From an uncultured Eubacteriales bacterium (GTDB lineage Bacteria > Bacillota > Clostridia > Christensenellales > Aristaeellaceae), in the NCBI GenBank assembly GCA_900553905.1, contig USFL01000020.1, positions 1 through 11,829 of the forward strand: a stretch of DNA of 11,829 nt. Direction: 5' to 3'. Each line of letters begins with the position of its first letter. Position 1 is the stretch's first letter. Below are positions 1 through 8,064 of this stretch, one piece after another. The notes under the pieces were generated by a model that was not told the DNA's origin, ran no database searches, and saw only the letters and a list, made by a program, of their open reading frames with translations. The position numbers were made by a program, and so were the translations under genes.

Positions 1-1
1 G

Positions 2-670
2 TTTCACGACCTGGACGTCAGCGACATCCTCACCCCGCGCGTGCGGGTGGACGGCATCCCGCTGGGGAGCACCAAGCAGGAGACGGCCGACAAGTTCGAA
101 TCGTCGGGCTATTCGCGCCTGCCCGTCTACGAGGAGACGCTAGACCACATCGTGGGCGTCATCCACCAGAAAGATTTTTACAACCGCGCGCGCAAGGGCG
201 CCGACTTTGACCTGTCCGCCATCATGAAAAAGCCCGTCTATGTTCCGCAGGGTGCCAAGATCAGCGATACTCTGCGCCTGCTTCAGCGCACGCAGTCGCA
301 GATGGCCGTGGTGGCCGACGAATACGGCGGCACCGTGGGTATCGTGACGATGGAGGATATCCTGGAGGAGCTCGTGGGCGAAATCTGGGACGAGCACGAT
401 GAGGTCGAGGAGCCCTTCCGCTTCATCAACGACAACACCTGCCGCGCCCTGGGCTCCGCCGACCCGGAAGAGCTGTTTGAAAAGCTGGGGCTGGACTGCA
501 CGACCGAGGCCAGCACCGTGGGCGGCTGGGTGATGGAGATGACCGAGCGCGTGCCCCAGCCCGGCGACAGCTTTGACTGCGGCCCGTGGCACGCCACCGT
601 GCTCAGGACCGACGGCAGGCACGTGCAGGAGATCGAGCTTCGCCGCTCGGCCGAAACCGTGTCCGCCTAA
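2..670 (+). CDS. CNNM/HlyC-type transporter, CBS pair + CorC_HlyC domain (5' partial)
   Basis: This is the C-terminal 222 residues of a protein that begins left of the window. The reading frame is open from base 2 (FHDLDVSDILTPRV), so the GTG at 41 is internal, not the start. The text shows the usual DI-x-TPR opening of the first CBS motif, SRLPVYEE, GVIHQKDF, then the second CBS repeat (MAVVADEYGGTVGIVTMEDI, LEELVGEIWDE). After these comes a roughly 80-residue CorC_HlyC domain with GGWVMEM and the closing IELRR. Family members have an N-terminal DUF21 membrane domain, off-window here, and are linked to Mg2+/Co2+ export or Mg homeostasis; the name haemolysin is historical. Transport substrate is inferred from family only. 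It ends 45 nt before argH on the same strand. That gap holds a 6-bp GC hairpin (683-697) without a T-tract, so read-through into argH is likely. Confidence 0.9.
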   Translation, partial: FHDLDVSDILTPRVRVDGIPLGSTKQETADKFESSGYSRLPVYEETLDHIVGVIHQKDFYNRARKGADFDLSAIMKKPVYVPQGAKISDTLRLLQRTQSQMAVVADEYGGTVGIVTMEDILEELVGEIWDEHDEVEEPFRFINDNTCRALGSADPEELFEKLGLDCTTEASTVGGWVMEMTERVPQPGDSFDCGPWHATVLRTDGRHVQEIELRRSAETVSA

Positions 671-715
671 GCAGAAGAAAAACGCGCCCCCGGCGCGGGA
701 ACAGGATGGTTGCAT

Positions 716-2109
<1,394 letters not shown>

Positions 2110-2113
<4 letters not shown>

Positions 2114-3180
2114 CCCCCTCCGCCACGGCCGGGAACGCCCGGCGCGAGGGCTGGCTGGACGCGCTGCGCGTGCTGGCCGCCTTCGGGGTTATCGTCAACC
2201 ATACCAACAGCAAGGTGTTTCAGTCCCTTGCGCCGCAGGATATCCAATGGTGGCTGTCGATCGGCTGGTACTACGTGAGCAAAATGGCGGTGCCGCTGTT
2301 TGTGATGGTCTCCGGCGCGTGCCTGCTGCCCCGCCGGGACCGCCCCCGAAAGGTGCTGGGGCGCATGGCGCGCATCGTGGCCGCGCTGCTTCTGTTCTCC
2401 TATGCGTACTACCTCTATGACGCATGGGTCTACTGGGGCCTGTGGCCCCGTATGGCCGACCTGGGCACGTTCCTTGCTTTGGTATGGACGCAGCAGATCA
2501 CCGATTCGTTCTGGTATCTCACATTCTACCTGGGTCTGCTGGTGATGCTGCCCTTCCTACAGCGGTTGGCGGCTTCCCTGAGCGGGCGCGGCATCGCCGC
2601 GCTGGCAGGCCTGTGCTTTCTCTGGGACGGCCTGTGGCCGCTGGCCGCGCATTACGTGCCGGCCATCGCCCCGCCCGCCTGGCTGGATGCGCCGCTGTTC
2701 ACCGTATATGTGGGGCTGTTTTTCGCCGGGCACTGGCTGCGCCGCTGCTTTGCGCCCACACGCGGGCGCATGCGGCTGGCGTGGGCCGTGCTGGCCGTCT
2801 CGCTTCTGGCCAGCGTGCTGCTCACCTTTGTGGAATACGGACGCGTCGCTCCCGGTGAAAAATACTGGTTCATGGACGACCGCATGCATCCCTCGCTGCT
2901 CACGGCCATGAGCGCCGCTTCGGCCATGGCGCTTATGCGCGGCGCGCGCTGGCCGCAGCGCCATGGTCGCGTCCTGACGGAGCTGGGCGGCTGCGCCTTC
3001 GGCATGTACCTCGCGCAGGACTGGCTGATCGCCCAGACGCAGGAGCGGCTGTTCCTGCCGCTGTGCGCCGCGCTGCCTCCGCTCGCGGCGGCGCTGCTGT
3101 GGGAGCTGGCGGTGTTCGCCCTGGCGCTTGCCGCCGCGTGGCTGATGCGCCGCGTGCCGGGATTGCGGAAAATCGTATAG
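2110..3180 (+). CDS. Integral-membrane acyltransferase 3 family protein (WecH/OafA-like)
   Basis: This 356-residue hydrophobic protein has about ten predicted membrane spans. It matches the acyltransferase-3 family, which moves acetyl or other acyl groups onto surface sugars or lipids at the membrane. The N-terminus shows WLDALRVLAAFGVIVNHT, giving the family's R-x10-H motif (Arg20, His31). Further family landmarks are VPLFVMVSGACLL (61-73), WYLTFYLGLLVMLPFL (135-150) and FGMYLAQDW (297-305). It appears to be the short membrane-only type with no C-terminal SGNH domain. The ATG at 2110 overlaps the argH TGA and has GGAG at 2099-2102, 7 nt away, so translational coupling is likely. The acceptor cannot be told from sequence. 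A cell-envelope sugar is the natural guess, but nothing next to it confirms this. Confidence 0.85.
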
Positions 3181-3195
3181 CATGCGCAAAAGGTA

Positions 3196-3406
3196 AGTCC
3201 GGTGCAACGCGCCGGACTCAGACTGCCGACAAAGTGCGGGGTGCAGGGGCCTCAGGCCCCTGCCGGGGTTTGGGGCAGAGCCCCAAAGCCTTATGCCGCA
3301 GCATTTCTTGTGAGCGTTGCGAGCGCCTGAAAGGCGCAAGAAACGCGGCTCTCCCCAAAATCAGGGGTTTTTCAACGGTCTGAGTCCGGTGCAACACACC
3401 GGACTC
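3196..3406. repeat. Hairpin-rich intergenic element with inverted palindromic ends
   Basis: The element lies between convergent genes. Both ends are versions of one palindrome: left AGTCCGGTG-CAACG-CGCCGGACT (3196-3218, 9-bp stem with one G-U) and right GAGTCCGGTG-CAACA-CACCGGACTC (3382-3406, perfect 10-bp stem). The inverted match continues inward: CCGGACTCAGACtG at left mirrors CGGTCTGAGTCCGG at right. Inside are GCAGGGGCC-TCA-GGCCCCTGC (3243-3263, perfect 9 bp) and TTTGGGGC-AGA-GCCCCAAA (3269-3287, perfect 8 bp). There is also an imperfect 12-bp stem 3301-3312/3335-3346 with a competing inner GCGCCT-GAA-AGGCGC (3323-3337). No coding potential is recognisable. The structure fits a dispersed REP/MITE-like element; no target-site duplication is seen, and copy number elsewhere cannot be judged from this window. 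Confidence 0.7.
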
Positions 3407-3416
3407 CCCTTTTTTT
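3382..3416 (+). terminator. Intrinsic terminator closing the plus-strand genes
   Basis: A perfect 10-bp stem (GAGTCCGGTG/CACCGGACTC, loop CAACA) is followed by CCC and seven T residues (3410-3416). The T-tract is on the plus strand only, so it should stop transcripts from argH and the acyltransferase before they enter the convergent dacF gene. It lies about 200 nt after the acyltransferase stop and coincides with the right end of the hairpin-rich element. No T-tract follows the stem on the minus strand, so it is a weaker candidate terminator for dacF. Confidence 0.7.
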
Positions 3417-3432
3417 CGTGCCGGGAAAAATT

Positions 3433-4593
3433 CTATCGCCAATTGTTCAGCACCCGGAAAAAGCCTTCCAGCAGGCCGGGCATGCCCACGTCCTCTGCGG
3501 CCACGGCGGGCAGGCGCGCGATCACGTTGCCGTCCAGCTTGACGCGAATCATGCCCAGCGTGTCGCCCGCATGCACGGGTGCGGGCACCTCCGCGGGGAG
3601 CTCCACCTCCAGCGAGAGCTGCTTCTCCTGGCCCGGCTTCAAAAGCATGCTCATGCCCCTGCCCACGGCGGCCTCCACCTCGTCGGCCATGCCCAGCCGC
3701 ACGGGCACGCGCTGGCCCAGCCGGTCGCCCTTGGTGAGCACCGTCACGCGCTTGTAGTTGGCAAAGCCGTAGTCCAGCATGGCGCGCGCTTCGTCAAAGC
3801 GCTTCTGGCTCGTTTCCGCGCCCAGCACGACGGCGATCAGCCGCAGGCCGTCCTTTTCCGCCGTGGCGCTCAGGCAGTAGCGCGAGGCATCCGCGCTGCC
3901 GGTTTTCAGCCCGTCGCAGCCCTCGTAAAACCGTACCAGCCGGTTGGTGTTGGTCAGGTCCGTCACGCGCCCGCTGGGATGGGTGAGCGTGTCCATCCAC
4001 ACCGAGGCGTGCGTGAAATAGTCCGGATGCCGGCACATCTCCACCGAGAGGGCGGCCACGTCGCGCGCGGTGGTGTACTGCGCGTCGTCCGGCAGGCCGG
4101 TGGCGTTGGTATAGTACGTGTTTTCCAGGCCCAGCTCCGCTGCGCGGGCATTCATCATTTCAGCAAAGGCCGCCTCCGTGCCCGCGATGTGCTCGGCCAG
4201 GGCGCAGGCCGCATCATTGGCGCTGGCTATGATGGTGGCATGCAGCAGCTCCTCCAGCGTATACACCGCGCCCGCGTCCAGAAGCGCCTGGCTCCCGATC
4301 TGCGCGGCGGCCTCCTGGCTCACGGTCACGGGGTCGTCCAGATGAATGGTCCCCGCCTCCAACTCCTCAAAGCAGATGAGCAGCGTCATCAGCTTGGTCA
4401 CGCTGGCGGCCTGCCGGCGCTCGTCGGCGTTTTGCTCGAAGATGACGGTTCCCGTGCCGGCTTCCACCAGCATCGCGCTGGGCGACGTCAGCGCAACCGG
4501 CGGCTCCGCCTCCAGCGGTGCAGCCAGGGCCGGCGCGCCCAGCCAGCCCAGCGCAAGCAACAGCGCGCACAGCCGCGCGATCTCCTTTCTCAT
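3433..4593 (-). CDS. dacF: Serine-type D-alanyl-D-alanine carboxypeptidase (class C low-molecular-weight PBP)
   Basis: This enzyme trims the terminal D-Ala from peptidoglycan pentapeptides outside the membrane. The 386-residue product has a signal peptide (MRKEIARLC then a Leu/Ala core, likely cut after ALA near residue 24). The peptidase S11 domain has all three active-site motifs: SVTK (Ser64, Lys67), SAN (124-126) and KTG (230-232, in DGLKTGSAD). A beta-rich PBP5 C-terminal domain (about 265-360) follows, and the protein ends in FFRVLNNWR, suited to peripheral membrane contact. ATG at 4593 is chosen because AAGGAG at 4602-4607 lies 8 nt upstream and the signal peptide starts there; a longer frame to 4632 would add 13 residues before it. 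It follows deoB and punA as in the Bacillus drm-pupG-dacF operon, which supports the dacF name. Confidence 0.94.
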   Translation of the reverse strand: MRKEIARLCALLLALGWLGAPALAAPLEAEPPVALTSPSAMLVEAGTGTVIFEQNADERRQAASVTKLMTLLICFEELEAGTIHLDDPVTVSQEAAAQIGSQALLDAGAVYTLEELLHATIIASANDAACALAEHIAGTEAAFAEMMNARAAELGLENTYYTNATGLPDDAQYTTARDVAALSVEMCRHPDYFTHASVWMDTLTHPSGRVTDLTNTNRLVRFYEGCDGLKTGSADASRYCLSATAEKDGLRLIAVVLGAETSQKRFDEARAMLDYGFANYKRVTVLTKGDRLGQRVPVRLGMADEVEAAVGRGMSMLLKPGQEKQLSLEVELPAEVPAPVHAGDTLGMIRVKLDGNVIARLPAVAAEDVGMPGLLEGFFRVLNNWR

Positions 4594-4601
4594 ACAAAAA
4601 A

Positions 4602-4607
4602 CTCCTT
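4602..4607 (-). promoter_or_regulatory. Ribosome binding site deciding the dacF start
   Basis: AAGGAG on the minus strand, 8 nt before the ATG at 4593. It fixes that ATG rather than the in-frame upstream start at 4632, which lies inside a hairpin and has no such site at proper distance. Confidence 0.85.
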
Positions 4608-4608
4608 C

Positions 4609-4639
4609 CACGCATAGGGTCTGTGATACCATACGCGTG
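4609..4639 (-). other. RNA hairpin in the punA-dacF gap
   Basis: On the minus strand CACGCGTATGG and CCCTATGCGTG form an 11-bp stem with one G-U pair and one mismatch around a 9-nt loop (TATCACAGA). The stem ends one base before the dacF SD, which is followed by six T residues. It is not a standard terminator, because the SD separates the stem from the T-run. It could stabilise a processed dacF mRNA end, weaken read-through, or control ribosome access. Function is inference. Confidence 0.5.
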
Positions 4640-4683
4640 AAAGGAGGAAAATAGCCGTCGAAACAGCGCCCGTCAGGAAAAAA

Positions 4684-5514
4684 TCACAGAGCGGCAATCA
4701 CGCCGTCCACCAGCGCGCGGAAGGTGTCCTTCACCCGCTCGCCGGTTTCCATCACTTCCTGATGGGTCAGGGGCTGATCCAGAATGCCCGCAGCCATGTT
4801 GGTGATGCAGCTCAGGCCCAGCACGTCCATGCCGCTGTGCCGCGCCACGATGGTCTCGGGCACGGTGGACATGCCCACCGCGTCGCCGCCCAGGATACGC
4901 GCCATGCGGATTTCCGCGGGCGATTCGTAGGTGGGACCGTTCATCCAGCAGTATACGCCCTCGCGCAGCGCGATACCCAGCTTTCCGGCCACCTCGCGCG
5001 CCAGCTTTTGCAGGCCCACGTCGTAGGCGTGGGTCATATCCGGGAACCGCGGACCGAACTCGTCCAGGTTGGGGCCGGTCAGCGGGTTCTTGCCCGACAG
5101 GTTGATGAAATCCGTCATCAGCATCAAATCGCCCGGCACAAAGGACATGTTCACCCCGCCGGAGGCATTGGTCACGATCAGCGTTTTCACGCCCAGGCGC
5201 TTCATCACGCGCACGGGCAGCGTCACCTCGCGCAGGTCATAGCCCTCGTAGGCATGGAACCGGCCCTGCATCATGCACACGCGCTTGCCGTGCAGCGTGC
5301 CCGCGCACCAGCGGCCCGCATGGCCCGGCGCGGTGGATACGGGAAAGCCGGGAATGTCCTGATAGGCCAGGAATTTGGGATTTTCCAGCGCCTCGGCATA
5401 GCCGCCCAGGCCGCTGCCCAGAATGACCGCAATCTCCGCGCCGCCGCACGCCGCCTCGATGGCCGCCGCCGCACGGTTGATTTGTTCCAGATACGCCGCG
5501 TTCTGCTCGCCCAT
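4684..5514 (-). CDS. punA: Purine nucleoside phosphorylase, trimeric (inosine/guanosine) type
   Basis: This cytosolic enzyme cleaves inosine and guanosine with phosphate to the free base and (deoxy)ribose-1-phosphate. The 276-residue length fits the trimeric class. Visible motifs are the phosphate loop GSGLGG (33-38), GRFHAYEGY (84-92), TNASGG (115-120), GPTYESPAEI (193-202, with the base-contacting Glu197), GMSTVPE (214-220) and TNMAAG with Asn239. The Glu/Asn pair is what gives 6-oxopurine preference in known members, so adenosine is an unlikely main substrate. It begins 12 nt after deoB. Its AAGGAGG SD (5522-5528) overlaps the deoB TAA, suggesting translational coupling. Together with deoB it routes nucleoside sugar to ribose-5-phosphate. 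The Bacillus counterpart is pupG. Confidence 0.96.
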   Translation of the reverse strand: MGEQNAAYLEQINRAAAAIEAACGGAEIAVILGSGLGGYAEALENPKFLAYQDIPGFPVSTAPGHAGRWCAGTLHGKRVCMMQGRFHAYEGYDLREVTLPVRVMKRLGVKTLIVTNASGGVNMSFVPGDLMLMTDFINLSGKNPLTGPNLDEFGPRFPDMTHAYDVGLQKLAREVAGKLGIALREGVYCWMNGPTYESPAEIRMARILGGDAVGMSTVPETIVARHSGMDVLGLSCITNMAAGILDQPLTHQEVMETGERVKDTFRALVDGVIAAL

Positions 5515-5526
5515 AAACGCTCCTCC

Positions 5527-6699
5527 TTACCGGTTGTTTCTCAGCTGGTCCGCAAACGACTCGGCCCCGAAGCGCTCCGGCACGCCCATCAGATCGGACA
5601 CCGTGGCCGCGATATCGGCATAGGTACGGCGGGTTCCAATGTCGCAAAGGCCGGTCATCTCCGGGGACCAGGCCAGAATCGGCACGTATTCGCGCGTGTG
5701 GTCGGTGCCGGTGTGCGCGGGGTCGCACCCATGATCCGCCGTGAGCAGAATCAGGTCTCCCTCGCGCGCGGCGGCCTTGATTTCGTTCAGGCGGCCGTCA
5801 AAGTACTCCAGCGCCTGCGCGTAGCCGGCCACGTCGCGCCGGTGACCGTAGACGGAGTCGAAGTCCACGAGGTTGACAAATACCAGGCCCGTAAAATCCC
5901 GCGCCATGGCCTTCATGAGCGAATCCACGCAGGCGGGGTTGCCGGCGGCGTGGTCGCTTTCGCACAGGCCGCTCATGCAGAAGATGTCCTCGATCTTGCC
6001 GATGCCCATGGTGAACACGCCGCGGTCCTTGAGGGCGTTGAGCACCGTAGGACCGATGGGCTCCAGCGAGAAGTCGCGCCTGCGGCCCGTGCGGGCAAAC
6101 TGTCCCTTGCCCGCGCCCACGAAGGGACGCGCGATCACGCGGCCCAGCGCGTGCGGGCCGGTGAGGATCCTGCGGGCGATGCGGCACATCTCATACAGCC
6201 GCTCCGGGGGCACGATGTCCTCGTGGCAGGCGATCTGGAACACGCTGTCGGCAGAGGTGTACACGATGGGATAGCCCGTGCGCATGTGCTCCTCGCCCAG
6301 CTCGTCAAGAATGGCGGTGCCGCTGGCCGGATAGTTGCCCAGGGTCTTTGTGCCGATGGCCTCTTCAAAGGCGTTCATCACCTCGGGCGGAAAGCCGTCG
6401 GGATAGGTGGGAAAAGGCGTGTCGAGGCGAAGTCCGGCGATCTCCCAATGGCCGGTCGTGGTGTCCTTGCCGGCTGAAACCTCCGCGGCGCGGCCGTATA
6501 CGCCCGCTCCTTTCACGGGCTTGGGGCCGTCCACGCCGGGAATGAGGCCCAGGCCCATGGCCTCCATGTTGGGAAGATGCGGATGCGCCTGCTCGATGAT
6601 ATGGCCCAGCGTGTTGGCGCCCGCGTCTCCGTAGGCGGCGGCGTCGGGAAGCGCGCCCGCGCCCACACTGTCCAGCACGATCAGAAAGATGCGTTTCAT
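5527..6699 (-). CDS. deoB: Phosphopentomutase
   Basis: DeoB (drm in Bacillus) interconverts (deoxy)ribose-1-phosphate and -5-phosphate, feeding nucleoside sugars into the pentose-phosphate or deoxyribose-5-phosphate aldolase routes. The 390-residue product is full length for this alkaline-phosphatase-superfamily metalloenzyme. It starts MKRIFLIVLDSVGAG, with metal ligand Asp10. It has KDTTTGHWE (78-86), carrying the phosphorylated threonine, then the family's VDFDSVYGHRRD (Asp281, His286), TADHGCDP (Asp322, His323) and the GTDHTREYVP segment (His334), so both metal sites look intact. The start at 6699 has AAGGAGG at 6704-6710, 4 nt upstream and overlapping the TAA of the preceding kinase gene. 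The gap between the two genes is 9 nt. Confidence 0.97.
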   Translation of the reverse strand: MKRIFLIVLDSVGAGALPDAAAYGDAGANTLGHIIEQAHPHLPNMEAMGLGLIPGVDGPKPVKGAGVYGRAAEVSAGKDTTTGHWEIAGLRLDTPFPTYPDGFPPEVMNAFEEAIGTKTLGNYPASGTAILDELGEEHMRTGYPIVYTSADSVFQIACHEDIVPPERLYEMCRIARRILTGPHALGRVIARPFVGAGKGQFARTGRRRDFSLEPIGPTVLNALKDRGVFTMGIGKIEDIFCMSGLCESDHAAGNPACVDSLMKAMARDFTGLVFVNLVDFDSVYGHRRDVAGYAQALEYFDGRLNEIKAAAREGDLILLTADHGCDPAHTGTDHTREYVPILAWSPEMTGLCDIGTRRTYADIAATVSDLMGVPERFGAESFADQLRNNR

Positions 6700-6708
6700 A
6701 TGTCCTCC

Positions 6709-8007
6709 TTACAGCCCCAGACGGATGCAGGCGGGGCCCACCGGACGGATATCCAGCACGTTGCAGCTGTGCGCGCCGAACACCGCCTCCATTTCCTTGA
6801 CAAAGCTGTCCAGTCCGCGCTTGGGCACGAAGTTGAGCGTCGTGCCGGCAAAGCCGCCGCCGTGCACGCGCCAGGCGCCATCCTCGCGCAGCTTGCTCTC
6901 GGCCAGCATCAGCGCCAGGGACAGCTCCTGCCGGTCGGGCGTTGCGAAGATGTTTTGCAGGTAACAGAAGCTGCTGCGGCCGCTTTCGATCACCAGTCGG
7001 AAGAAGGCGCGCAGATCGTCTGCCTGCAGCGCCGACACCTCGTCGGCCACGCGGCGGTTTTCGGCAAAGTAGTGCGCGGCGCGCAGGATGGCGCGGTCGG
7101 CGTTCACGTCCTTGAGGCGCTCGCGCAGCTGCGGCAGCGTCTGCATGAACTGTTCGGGCTGCACGCGGCGCAGGTAGGTTTCCCCGAAGCAGGCGGCCAC
7201 GGCGCGCATCTCCTGGGGAATGGCGGCGTAGAAATCGGTCAGGTTGTCGTGGCTGCCGCCCGAGTTGACCACCACCAGCGCATACCCCTTGGCGGCAAAA
7301 TCGTAGGTGATTTCGCGCACCTCCGGGTCGTCATCCTGGAAGTCGATGTACACCAGGCCGCCCGCGCTGGAGGCCATCTGATCCATCAGGCCGCTGGGCT
7401 TGCCAAAGTATACGTTCTCGGCGTACTGGGAGATCTGCGCGCGGCGCTTGAAGTCCAGCTTGCCGTCGTTATAGAGCTCGTCGAAGATGGCGCACAGCAG
7501 CACCTCGACCGCGGCCGAGCTGCTAAGCCCGCTCCCGCTGCGCACGGTGGAGGTCATCACCGCGTCGAAGCCGCCCACGCGCAGGCCCGCTTTCTGCAGG
7601 CCGTCGGCCACGCCGCGCACCAGGGCCGCCGTGGTGCCCTTCTCATCCTCTCGCGCGCTCAAATCGTCCAGTGAGAGGGAAAGCGGCGCATAGCCCTCGC
7701 TGTAGATGTTGACCGTGCTGTCGGCGCGCGGGCTAACGGCGGCCAGCGTGTCCAGGTTGACAGCGGCGGCCAGCACCTTGCCCCGGTTATGGTCGGTATG
7801 GTTGCCGCTGATTTCGGTGCGTCCCGGCGCGCTGATCATGGCGATGGGGCCCTCGTAGCCGACGAGCTCCTCGTGCCGCTTGAGCAGGTGCGAATAGCGC
7901 GCGCTCTGGGCCACCAGCATGCCCCCCCGCTGGCCGTAAAGGTAGGTCAAACGTTTCATGACCTCTGGGGTTTTGAGTTCACTGATCATTTGCGCGTACC
8001 TGTTCAT
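6709..8007 (-). CDS. galK: Galactokinase-family GHMP sugar kinase (divergent)
   Basis: A 432-residue GHMP-superfamily kinase; true galactokinases turn alpha-D-galactose into galactose-1-phosphate with ATP. Visible are the N-terminal signature region APGRTEISGNHTDHN (60-74), the ATP-binding loop GSGLSSSAA (158-166), the catalytic-base segment KPSGLMDQ (Asp209) and the third GHMP motif GGGFAGTT (383-390). There is an extra N-terminal stretch of about 50 residues before the signature, longer than in E. coli GalK. The usual G-R-x-N-x-I-G-[DE]-H-x-D-Y is changed: Asn to Glu65, the acidic residue to Asn69, the closing Tyr to His73. The catalytic Arg63 and Asp209 remain. I recall a similar signature in other clostridial galK-like proteins, so this is probably a subfamily rather than decay. 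The substrate is therefore only probably galactose. It lies 57 nt after the solute-binding protein gene and 9 nt before deoB. Confidence 0.85.
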   Translation of the reverse strand: MNRYAQMISELKTPEVMKRLTYLYGQRGGMLVAQSARYSHLLKRHEELVGYEGPIAMISAPGRTEISGNHTDHNRGKVLAAAVNLDTLAAVSPRADSTVNIYSEGYAPLSLSLDDLSAREDEKGTTAALVRGVADGLQKAGLRVGGFDAVMTSTVRSGSGLSSSAAVEVLLCAIFDELYNDGKLDFKRRAQISQYAENVYFGKPSGLMDQMASSAGGLVYIDFQDDDPEVREITYDFAAKGYALVVVNSGGSHDNLTDFYAAIPQEMRAVAACFGETYLRRVQPEQFMQTLPQLRERLKDVNADRAILRAAHYFAENRRVADEVSALQADDLRAFFRLVIESGRSSFCYLQNIFATPDRQELSLALMLAESKLREDGAWRVHGGGFAGTTLNFVPKRGLDSFVKEMEAVFGAHSCNVLDIRPVGPACIRLGL

Positions 8008-8064
8008 AAGCCATCCATCCTTCTTTGGTGATGTGAAGCCGCGTGCTTCTACCGGGGCTTTGCG

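Noticed and set aside
41..43. GTG as the start of the CBS-domain protein
   Set aside because: The frame is open upstream to the window edge and encodes the conserved DI-x-TPR start of the CBS region, so the gene begins outside the window.
683..697. CGCGCC-CCC-GGCGCG hairpin between the CBS protein gene and argH
   Set aside because: No T-tract follows, so it is not an intrinsic terminator; a 6-bp GC palindrome is unremarkable in this GC-rich DNA.
3418..4617. A 399-codon plus-strand frame nearly coextensive with dacF
   Set aside because: The minus strand has the signal peptide, SVTK, SAN and KTG motifs and a strong SD; the plus-strand frame has none of these and starts inside the terminator flank.
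4762..6477. A 571-codon open frame on the plus strand over punA and deoB
   Set aside because: It is antisense to two unambiguous enzymes and its translation shows no recognisable domain; the open frame follows from codon bias.
8016..8060. Short GAAGC/GCTTC and AAGCC/GGCTT stems between the binding protein and kinase genes
   Set aside because: Stems of only 5 bp without a T-tract do not support a terminator, and no convincing -35/-10 pair is seen in this gap.
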